Below, piece by piece: positions 1-5,649 of a stretch of DNA of 7,359 bases; position 1 is the stretch's first letter; each line of letters opens with the position of its first letter. A program made the translations under genes and the position numbers. The notes under the pieces were generated by a model. That model worked only from the letters and a program-made list of their open reading frames with translations. It had not been told where the DNA came from and searched no databases. This DNA comes from CAMEON01 sp045645165. GTDB taxonomy: Bacteria; Bacillota; Clostridia; Oscillospirales; CAG-272. Location: NCBI GenBank assembly GCA_045645165.1, contig JAZRIF010000054.1, forward strand, positions 1 through 7,359. The letters are read 5' to 3'.

Positions 1-134
1 CCCCTTCAAGAACTTTCAAAAAGGGATTATTTATCAATGGTTTTTTTGAAAGTTTTTGGAGGTCCAAGAACCTTTTTTTAAAAAGGTTCTTGGCCGCCGG
101 AGGCCGCTCTCCCGTTCCCCGATAAACCCAAATT
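1..134. repeat. Palindromic intergenic element, copy A (core plus right arm; left arm lies outside the window)
   Basis: This is the core and right arm of the same element seen complete at 3751-3951. The central stem AACTTTCAAAAA (11-22) pairs with 43-54 around the loop GGGATTATTTATCAATGG. A perfect 30-nt hairpin follows at 64-93: stem CCAAGAACCTTTTT, 2-nt loop TT, then the complementary 14 nt. Next is a weak GGCC/GGCC hairpin (92-105). The copy ends in GATAAACCCAAATT (121-134), which matches the terminal repeat of copy B. The end falls 18 bases before the ribosome binding site of the GH3 gene. Position 1 cuts the left arm, so whether the copy is complete cannot be seen. The core is nearly identical to copy B, while the hairpin stem differs in sequence but still pairs. 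Confidence 0.8.
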
Positions 135-152
135 GTCCTCAAAAAATCACCC

Positions 153-159
153 AAAGGAG
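153..159 (+). promoter_or_regulatory. Ribosome binding site of the GH3 lipoprotein gene
   Basis: AAAGGAG lies 8 nt before the ATG at 168 and fixes that start. The signal peptide begins directly at this ATG. No clear -35/-10 pair is visible between the end of repeat copy A (134) and this site, so the promoter is probably upstream of the window or inside the repeat. Confidence 0.8.
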
Positions 160-167
160 ACCTCACT

Positions 168-3100
168 ATGAAACGTAAACTCCTCCTTCTGCTCCTTGCG
201 GCCTCCCTGCTTCTGTCCTCCGTGGGCTGTACGGACAAACCCACCCCCACCGACACGGATGCCGCCACGAATCCTTCTGCAACCGTCACCGACCCCGCCG
301 AGACGGATGCTGATACCTCCGCCGAAACCGAAGCCGAAACACAGCCTCCTGAGCCCGCCGAGCCCGTTATGGGATCGCGGATCGATCTTGTTCCCCTGAT
401 GCTCTCCGCCGCTGACGAGAAAGTGACTCTGACCCTGTCCGTGGAGATCAAGGAGGAGGGGCTGATAGGGAACGTGACCCTTGTCCTTTTCGACAAGGAC
501 ACCGACATTGCCCGAATGACCCTTGAGGCTGCCGGAGAGGTCACGGTGGAACTGGACTGCCCCGCCGACAAGCTCATGGGCGAGCTGACCCTTGCGGGCG
601 CAGTCACCTCCCCCGGAGAGAATATTCTGGACGAGATGACCCTCAAGCTCAAAAACGGCCTCCCCCAGCTCACCCCCGACGGCGTGCGCTGTGTGGTGGC
701 CGCTATGACAGACGATGAGAAGGCTCACATGGTTACAGGTGTGCAGAACCCCGTAAAGCAGGGCGCATCGGGCGGTACCTACCCCATCGACCGCCTGGGT
801 GTCCCCTCCATCACGGTCAACGACGGCCCCGCAGGGGTGCGCTACAGCTCCTCGGTGTGGTATCCTTCGGTGCATAACCTCACCGCCTCCTGGGATGAAG
901 CCCTCATTTCCTCGGTGGGTCAGTCCATCGGCGAGGACTCCCTCGCCCTGGGCATCGACATCGTCCTGGGACCGGGTATGAATATCCAGAAGAACATCCT
1001 CTGCGGCCGTAACTTCGAGTACTGCTCCGAGGATCCCATCCTCACCGCCCTCATGTCGGCGGCCTACGTGGGGGGGATGCAGTCCTCCGGTGCGGGCGCC
1101 TGCATCAAGCACTACGCCGCCAACAACCAGGAGACCGCCCGCGGCTCCACCTCCGCCAACGTCACAGAGCGCGCCCTGCGGGAGATCTACCTCAAGGCCT
1201 TCGGTATGGTGGTGGCGGATGCCGACCCCATGACCGTCATGTCCTCCTACAATTGCCTCAACGGCCCCCATACCTCGGTCAGCTACGACCTGCTCACGGG
1301 CATTCTGCGGGGAGAATTCGGCTTTGACGGCTTCGTTATGTCCGACTGGGGCGCCGCAGGCTCTATGGCCGATAAGGTCATGGCAGGCAACGACGTCAAT
1401 ATGCAGGGTAACGCCACCGACCCCGCCGACGTGCTGGCCGCCCTAAAAGCGGGGCTCATCACCGATACCGCCCTGGACGCCGCCTGCTACAACGTCCTGA
1501 CGGTTGTTGCCCAGTCCCCCACCTTCAAGGGACTCAAGATGAACACCCGCGTCAACACCAAGGAGCATAACCCGCTGGCCGCCGAGGCCGCCGCCGATAC
1601 CGTGATCCTGTTGCAGAATACGGGCGCCGCCCTGCCTCTCGCCAAGGATACCGCGGTGGCCGTCTTCGGCAACGGCGTCTATAAGACCGTCTTTGGCGGC
1701 GCAGGCTCGGGTAGCGTATCGACCAACGCCTCCGTCAACATCATGGACGGCCTCCGCAAGGGGGATCTGTCTGTGGTAAACGGCCAGAATAACCCCTTCA
1801 AGAATTGCGACTACCACGACGCCATGGATCCCTCCAAGGATGTGGTCGTCACCGAGGCCTACGCCAAGGAAATGGCCGACGACGCCGAGGCGGCTCTCAT
1901 CGTCATCTCCCGCGGCTCCACCGAGGGACAGGATCGCTCCAACCTCAAGGGTGATTTCCTGTTGAACGATACCGAATCCGATATGATCGACCGCGTGTCC
2001 GCGGCCTTCCACGCCAAGGGGAAGAAGGTCATCGTTGTTCTCAACATGGGTTCTCCTATGGAGGTCGTCTCTTGGCGGGACAAGGTGGACGCCATTCTCT
2101 ACCTCGGCTATGCGGGACAGGGAAGCGGTACGGCTCTGGCATCCGTCCTGACGGGAAAAGTCAACCCCTCGGCCAAGACGGCTATGACGTGGCCTGTGGA
2201 TTACGATTCCACCCCCGCCGCTGAGTATTTCCCCGGTAGCGCCTCCGACGTCATTTACTACGAGGACATCTACGTGGGCTACCGCTACTACTCTACCTTT
2301 GGCGTGGAGGTGGCCTACCCCTTCGGCTACGGCCTCTCCTACACCACCTTCGCCTACAAGGATTTCACCGCCAAGAAGAACTCCAACGGCACCCTGACTG
2401 CCACCGTGACCATCACCAACACGGGTAGCGTGGCAGGTCGCGAGGTCGTTCAGTTCTACATCACCAAGCCTGAGACCCTGCAGGAGCAGGCCAAGCTGGA
2501 GCTGTGCGGCTTTGGCAAGACTGCCCTCCTTGCTCCCGGAGAATCCGAGACGGTAACTGTAACCGTCCGCACCGAGGCTCTCATGACCTACGATACCGAA
2601 AACAGCCGTTGGGTGTTGGATCAGGGCGAGTACACCCTGTCGGTGGGCGCGTCTGTGGCAGATATCAAGGATACCGCTGCCCTGTCCTTCGACACCCTGA
2701 CCGTGGTGCAGGACGTGGAGAACCGTTGCGTACCCGATGCGAAATTCCCCTACATTCAGAAGGCTACCTACAAGGTGCCCGATCCCGCCGATCGCAAGGA
2801 GAATCTGGCGCTGAACAAGCCCACCTCCTCCAACTACAACGAGAACGACACCCTCACTCCCGACCGCGCCGTAGACGGCTCGGCCACCACCCGCTGGAGC
2901 GGTCTGGGTCTCTCCTCGGGCAACCACTACTGGCAGGTAGATCTGGGCAAGACCTATGCCGTAGGTGAGATCCAGATCATCTGGGAGTCCATCCACGTCC
3001 CCTTCACCGTCCTGCTGTCCGAGGACGGCCAGACCTTCACCGCCCATAAGATGTACGTGGACGACGGCAGTATGCACACCGCCATCAATCTGCACGGCAA

Positions 3101-3590
3101 GGAAACTCGCTTCATTCGGGTGGATATCTCCCGCGGCAACGCTGTCTCCATCTTCGAGTTCCGCGCCTACGAGGCCACGGCCGAGGATATCGAGACAGGG
3201 AAGGAGGAGGCCGAGCAGGTCAATATCGCATTGAACAAACCCGTCACGGCCACGACCCAGGAAGGGAATTATCTGAAGGACTACGCCGTGGACGGCGACC
3301 CCACCACCCGCTGGGGCTCTCTGCCCTCGGGGGAGGCCTGGCTGCAGGTAGATCTGGGTGATGTGACCCGCTTGCGCGGACTGGAACTCTGGCTGGAATC
3401 CGCCTGGGTGCCCTACCGTATCGAATACTCCACCGACGGTAAGTATTACCAAACCCTCTATGAAGGCGCCAAGGATGAACTCCTGGTGGTGCTGGATGAC
3501 TTTGGAGGCATTGAAGCCCGCTATATCCGTCTGTACCGTGATGGGGAGAACTGGTTCTCCATCTACGAGATCGCTGTGTACGGCGAGTAA
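168..3590 (+). CDS. Surface lipoprotein GH3 beta-glycosidase with two F5/8-type-C (discoidin) domains
   Basis: This 1140-residue protein probably removes terminal beta-linked sugars from glycans outside the cell; the exact sugar cannot be read from sequence. Residues 1-21 form a lipoprotein signal: MKRK, a Leu-rich core, then SSVGC with Cys21 as the lipidated residue. A Thr/Pro/Asp/Glu-rich linker (22-67) and a beta-strand-like region I do not recognise (about 68-165) follow. The GH3 N-terminal domain (about 175-450) has KHYAANNQE (314-322) and the SDW motif with Asp393 as the expected nucleophile. The GH3 C-terminal domain (about 475-725) has STEGQDR, where Glu586 fits the family acid/base position, and YPFGYGLSYTTF near its end. 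A fibronectin-III-like domain spans about 735-830. Two discoidin domains (about 878-1001 and 1018-1139) share ALNKP, AVDG and TTRW motifs and probably bind carbohydrate or anchor to the substrate. Typical GH3 enzymes are 700-850 residues; the extra length is the linker and tail domains. The reading frame is intact. Confidence 0.93.
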   Translation: MKRKLLLLLLAASLLLSSVGCTDKPTPTDTDAATNPSATVTDPAETDADTSAETEAETQPPEPAEPVMGSRIDLVPLMLSAADEKVTLTLSVEIKEEGLIGNVTLVLFDKDTDIARMTLEAAGEVTVELDCPADKLMGELTLAGAVTSPGENILDEMTLKLKNGLPQLTPDGVRCVVAAMTDDEKAHMVTGVQNPVKQGASGGTYPIDRLGVPSITVNDGPAGVRYSSSVWYPSVHNLTASWDEALISSVGQSIGEDSLALGIDIVLGPGMNIQKNILCGRNFEYCSEDPILTALMSAAYVGGMQSSGAGACIKHYAANNQETARGSTSANVTERALREIYLKAFGMVVADADPMTVMSSYNCLNGPHTSVSYDLLTGILRGEFGFDGFVMSDWGAAGSMADKVMAGNDVNMQGNATDPADVLAALKAGLITDTALDAACYNVLTVVAQSPTFKGLKMNTRVNTKEHNPLAAEAAADTVILLQNTGAALPLAKDTAVAVFGNGVYKTVFGGAGSGSVSTNASVNIMDGLRKGDLSVVNGQNNPFKNCDYHDAMDPSKDVVVTEAYAKEMADDAEAALIVISRGSTEGQDRSNLKGDFLLNDTESDMIDRVSAAFHAKGKKVIVVLNMGSPMEVVSWRDKVDAILYLGYAGQGSGTALASVLTGKVNPSAKTAMTWPVDYDSTPAAEYFPGSASDVIYYEDIYVGYRYYSTFGVEVAYPFGYGLSYTTFAYKDFTAKKNSNGTLTATVTITNTGSVAGREVVQFYITKPETLQEQAKLELCGFGKTALLAPGESETVTVTVRTEALMTYDTENSRWVLDQGEYTLSVGASVADIKDTAALSFDTLTVVQDVENRCVPDAKFPYIQKATYKVPDPADRKENLALNKPTSSNYNENDTLTPDRAVDGSATTRWSGLGLSSGNHYWQVDLGKTYAVGEIQIIWESIHVPFTVLLSEDGQTFTAHKMYVDDGSMHTAINLHGKETRFIRVDISRGNAVSIFEFRAYEATAEDIETGKEEAEQVNIALNKPVTATTQEGNYLKDYAVDGDPTTRWGSLPSGEAWLQVDLGDVTRLRGLELWLESAWVPYRIEYSTDGKYYQTLYEGAKDELLVVLDDFGGIEARYIRLYRDGENWFSIYEIAVYGE

Positions 3591-3620
3591 TACGAATCTT
3601 TGCATAAACCCTTGATTCCC

Positions 3621-3668
3621 GTAGGGGCATTCTGTGAACGTCTGTGGGCGAACGCAGTTTGCCCCTAC
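3621..3668. repeat. GTAGGGGCA inverted repeat downstream of the GH3 gene
   Basis: GTAGGGGCA (3621-3629) pairs perfectly with TGCCCCTAC (3660-3668) across a 30-nt spacer that contains the short direct repeat GTGAACG / GCGAACG. It lies 30 bases after the GH3 stop codon. The shape resembles small dispersed GC-rich palindromes often seen between genes of gut Clostridia (general recollection, not checked). No T-run follows, so it is unlikely to be an intrinsic terminator by itself. Confidence 0.6.
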
Positions 3669-3720
3669 CGTCGCCTAAACCAATATTTTACTAAGAGAAT
3701 TGTATCATTTCCCATAATTC

Positions 3721-3750
3721 GAAAGTCCCCGAGTATGATCGGGGACTTTC
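3721..3750 (+). terminator. Terminator-like hairpin, possibly bidirectional, after the GH3 gene
   Basis: GAAAGTCCCCGA (3721-3732) pairs perfectly over 12 bp with TCGGGGACTTTC (3739-3750) around a 6-nt loop. The GC-rich top over an AAAG/CTTT base is typical of clostridial intrinsic terminators. The following sequence is AATTTGG rather than a clean T-tract, so termination may be weak. It abuts the left end of repeat copy B exactly, so it could instead be the outermost hairpin of that element. Confidence 0.45.
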
Positions 3751-3951
3751 AATTTGGAGTTTATCGAGGGGGCTTTGCCCCCTCGACCCCCACCAAAGAA
3801 CTTTTTGAAAAAAGTTCTTTGGAATCTCAAAAACTTTCAAAAGGGATTATTTATCAATGTTTTTTGAAAGTTTTAGGAGGTCTTGGAACCCTTTTTCAAA
3901 AGGGTTCCAAGTGGGAGTCCAGGGGGCAATGCCCCCTGGTAAACCCAAATT
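3751..3951. repeat. Complete ~200-bp palindromic element, copy B (MITE-like, nested hairpins)
   Basis: The element is an imperfect long inverted repeat. In order it has: terminal repeat AATTTGGAGTTTATC (3751-3765); a GC hairpin with 9-bp stem CGAGGGGGC and loop TTT (3765-3785); a 30-nt perfect hairpin with 14-bp stem CCAAAGAACTTTTT (3793-3822); a central 13-bp stem, 3830-3842 with 3862-3874, around a 19-nt loop containing GGGATTATTTATCAATG; a second 30-nt hairpin with 14-bp stem CTTGGAACCCTTTT (3882-3911); a GC hairpin with 9-bp stem CCAGGGGGC and loop AAT (3919-3939); and terminal repeat GGTAAACCCAAATT (3938-3951). The right arm reversed aligns with the left arm module by module. No transposase or convincing ORF lies inside. 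It could be a non-autonomous mobile element or a structured transcript; the sequence alone does not decide. Confidence 0.85.
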
Positions 3952-4000
3952 TGAAGATTAATAAACATTCGCTTGCTCTTCATTTTTCTCCCCAAAACTC

Positions 4001-4029
4001 TTGACAACCATTGCAAAAAGGGGTATAAT
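4001..4029 (+). promoter_or_regulatory. Consensus sigma-A promoter for the CobW-family operon
   Basis: TTGACA (4001-4006) and TATAAT (4024-4029) match both consensus hexamers exactly with a 17-nt spacer. Transcription would start near 4036, leaving a leader of about 58 nt before the ATG at 4094. The leader holds a possible bulged GTGGAG/CTCC hairpin (about 4035-4056), a 15-bp palindrome (4065-4079) and the AAGGG ribosome binding site (4082-4086). Such a strong core promoter on a metal-homeostasis gene suggests control by a repressor, but no known operator was recognised. Confidence 0.9.
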
Positions 4030-4064
4030 GGAAAGTGGAGTATTTTGCTCCCCCACCATGTAGA

Positions 4065-4079
4065 ATATTGAATCAATAT
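4065..4079. promoter_or_regulatory. 15-bp palindrome in the CobW leader, candidate operator
   Basis: ATATTGA-A-TCAATAT is a perfect inverted repeat around one central base, between the expected transcription start (~4036) and the ribosome binding site. A 1-nt loop disfavours a hairpin, so a dimeric DNA-binding protein is the likelier reader if the site is functional. It does not match the Zur, Fur or AdcR consensus sequences I know. AT-rich palindromes of this size can arise by chance. Confidence 0.35.
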
Positions 4080-4093
4080 AGAAGGGAACCATC

Positions 4094-5497
4094 ATGACCA
4101 AGATTGACATTTTTTCCGGCTTTTTGGGTGCCGGTAAAACTACCCTCATCAAAAAGCTCATCACCGAGGCCTATGCGGGTGAAAAGCTCGTCCTCATCGA
4201 AAACGAATTCGGTGAGATCGGCATCGACGGCGGCTTTCTCTCCGAGGCAGGCATTCAGATCAACGAAATGAACTCGGGTTGCATCTGCTGCTCCCTGGTG
4301 GGCGACTTCGGCAAGGCACTCTCTCAGGTGCTGACCGAGTACGCCCCCGACCGAATCCTCATCGAGCCCTCGGGCGTAGGCAAGCTCTCGGACGTCATCC
4401 GTGCCGTTCAGGGCGCCGCCACAGAAGGGGCAGTTTTGGGCGGCTTCACCACCGTGGTGGACGCCGGCAAGTGCAAGATGTACATGAAGAATTTCGGTGA
4501 GTTCTTCAACGATCAGGTGGAGAACGCGGGCTGTATCGTCCTGTCCCACACCGAAACCGCTTCCGCCGCCAAGATCGAGACCGCTGTCTCCCTCCTCCGC
4601 GAACATAATCCCACCGCCGTCATCGTCACTACCCCTTGGAACGACCTGACGGGCGCACAGCTCCTGAAGGCCATGGAGCGCACCGACACCCTGGAGGCCG
4701 AGCTGGCACGTCTGGCAGAGGAAGCCGAGCACCATCACCACCATCACCACGATCATGACGAGGAGTGTGAGTGCCACCATCATCATGACCACGACGAGGA
4801 GTGCTGCTGCGGTCACGACCACGACCATGACCATGAGCATCATCACCATCATGATCACGACGAGGAGTGCTGCTGCGGTCACGACCATGACCATGACCAT
4901 GACCATGACCATGAGCATCCCCATCACCACCATGATCACGACGAGGAGTGCTGCTGCGGTCACGACCACGACCATGAGCATCATCACCACCATGAGGACG
5001 GTGAAGAGTGCCATTGCCATGACCATGAGCATGAGCATGAGCATCACCACCATGATCACGACGAGGAGTGCTGCTGCGGTCACGACCACGATCACGACCA
5101 TGAGCATGAGCATGACCATGAGCATGAGCATCACCACCACCATGATCACGACGAGGAGTGCTGCTGCGGCCATCACCACGATGGTGAGCACCACCACCAT
5201 CATCACCACGCCGACGAGGTCTTCGTGAGCTGCGGCGCCGAGACCACCGCCGCCTTCGATCCTGCTGAGATGGCCGACAAGCTGAACGCCCTCACCGACG
5301 AGGCCAAGTACGGCATTGTCCTGCGCGCTAAGGGTATCGTTGCCTCTGCCGGTGCCAACTGGATCCACTTCGACTATGTCCCCGGCGAGCCCGACGTCCG
5401 CGAGGGTGGCGCCGCCGTGATCGGTCGCCTCTGCGTCATCGGCTCCAAGCTCAACATTCCCGCCCTCTCCGAGCTGTTCGGAGTGGAGCTGGCGTAA
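4094..5497 (+). CDS. CobW/COG0523 G3E-family GTPase with a large His/Cys-rich metal-binding insert
   Basis: This is a cytosolic GTPase of the COG0523 family, whose members act as metal chaperones or insertases, mostly for zinc, cobalt or nickel. The 467-residue protein has Walker A GFLGAGKT (9-16), ENEFGE (37-41 region), the family metal motif CICC (63-66) and Walker B/ExxG ILIEPSG (88-94). Where NKxD is expected it has SHTE (151-154), so guanine specificity may be altered. Residues 213-372 are a low-complexity insert with about 77 His and 19 Cys by hand count. A CobW C-terminal domain follows (about 373-467), with GIVLRAKGIV, WIHFDYVPGE and CVIGS. Most COG0523 proteins are 300-400 residues; the insert explains the extra length. 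The start is supported by AAGGG 7 nt upstream and by the motif beginning at once. The strong promoter at 4001-4029 precedes it and a second G3E gene follows. Zinc is the likeliest metal, by inference. Confidence 0.93.
   Translation: MTKIDIFSGFLGAGKTTLIKKLITEAYAGEKLVLIENEFGEIGIDGGFLSEAGIQINEMNSGCICCSLVGDFGKALSQVLTEYAPDRILIEPSGVGKLSDVIRAVQGAATEGAVLGGFTTVVDAGKCKMYMKNFGEFFNDQVENAGCIVLSHTETASAAKIETAVSLLREHNPTAVIVTTPWNDLTGAQLLKAMERTDTLEAELARLAEEAEHHHHHHHDHDEECECHHHHDHDEECCCGHDHDHDHEHHHHHDHDEECCCGHDHDHDHDHDHEHPHHHHDHDEECCCGHDHDHEHHHHHEDGEECHCHDHEHEHEHHHHDHDEECCCGHDHDHDHEHEHDHEHEHHHHHDHDEECCCGHHHDGEHHHHHHHADEVFVSCGAETTAAFDPAEMADKLNALTDEAKYGIVLRAKGIVASAGANWIHFDYVPGEPDVREGGAAVIGRLCVIGSKLNIPALSELFGVELA
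4730..5209 (+). repeat. In-frame His/Cys repeat tract inside the CobW-family gene
   Basis: Seven modules of the form HHHH-(D/E)H/D-x-EEC-x-C are separated by His-Asp/His-Glu alternations. Five modules read DHDEECCCG; the first reads EECEC and the fifth EECHC. The GTG(C/T) codons of the Cys clusters begin at about 4765, 4801, 4867, 4948, 5008, 5068 and 5158, giving spacings of 36, 66, 81, 60, 60 and 90 bases, all multiples of three. DNA around each Cys cluster, such as GACGAGGAGTGCTGCTGC, is nearly identical, which points to recent in-frame duplication. Linker length varies in CAT/CAC-GAC-type codon pairs, consistent with slippage. Confidence 0.9.
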
Positions 5498-5547
5498 ACT
5501 CGTCCATCAGAAGCACGAAATATTCATTCTGCCTTTTGTCCGTATGA

Positions 5548-5626
5548 TTCAAAGCTTTTTGGAGTTCTTTGAAGTCACGAAACTTTCTTGCAAGAAAGTT
5601 TCGTGCGGGGCAAGGGGCAGAGCCCC
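5548..5626. repeat. Degenerate palindromic element, copy C (right-arm-like), between the two GTPase genes
   Basis: TTCAAAG (5548-5554) pairs with CTTTGAA (5567-5573) around TTTTTGGAG-containing sequence resembling the core-to-right-arm junction of copies A and B. A perfect 30-nt palindrome follows (5576-5605; 14-nt half CACGAAACTTTCTT, central GC). Then comes a GC hairpin GGGGC-AGA-GCCCC (5614-5626), equivalent to the CAGGGGGC hairpin of copy B. Module order and hairpin size match the right arm, but the stem sequence is unrelated and the terminal repeat is not recognisable. The next gene's ribosome binding site lies 11 bases further on. No U-tract follows the hairpins, so read-through is plausible. 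Confidence 0.65.
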
Positions 5627-5649
5627 ATATCAAAGTAAAGGAAACAATT

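Noticed and set aside
1443..3605. Long open frame on the minus strand (720 codons) opposite the GH3 gene.
   Set aside because: Long antisense frames are expected opposite GC-rich genes with biased codon use. The product is low-complexity Gly/Val/His-rich sequence with no recognisable domain, and the + strand protein is clearly real.
3751..3951. Attachment site or integron-type recombination site.
   Set aside because: No integrase, no tRNA and no gene-cassette arrangement is present. The element recurs at several intergenic sites instead.
3857..3961. Small ORF starting at the core ATG of copy B (34 codons), and its counterpart at 37 in copy A (14 codons).
   Set aside because: The T-run after ATG differs in length and base (ATGTTTTTTG versus ATGGTTTTTTTG), so the two peptides differ in frame and sequence. 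No coding conservation is visible.
3600..4004. A 134-residue open frame across the GH3-CobW gap, running through repeat copy B.
   Set aside because: It covers hairpins and terminal repeats, has no ribosome binding site, and the frame is not kept between copies because the core has single-base length differences. Its KGIIYQ-like peptide is simply translated repeat.
4030..4093. Metal- or cofactor-sensing riboswitch (cobalamin, NiCo or ykkC type) in the CobW leader.
   Set aside because: The leader is only about 58 nt and lacks recognisable conserved motifs of those classes.
4730..5209. CRISPR-like array suggested by regularly recurring 24-nt units.
   Set aside because: Spacing is irregular in whole codons, spacers are low-complexity coding DNA, and the frame stays open throughout.
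4755..5228. Thr/Met-rich + strand frame inside the CobW-family gene.
   Set aside because: It is the alternate frame of the His/Asp repeat tract and has no independent support.
4073..5368. Minus-strand 431-codon frame with Val/Met-rich repeats that mimics membrane segments.
   Set aside because: It is the reverse complement of the His/Cys codon repeats (CAT/CAC give ATG/GTG). The apparent hydrophobic helices are an artefact.
5569..5649. Upstream in-frame start for the second GTPase at 5569.
   Set aside because: It would translate the 30-nt palindrome of copy C. The ATG at 5650 has a good ribosome binding site and places the P-loop at the usual distance from the N-terminus.
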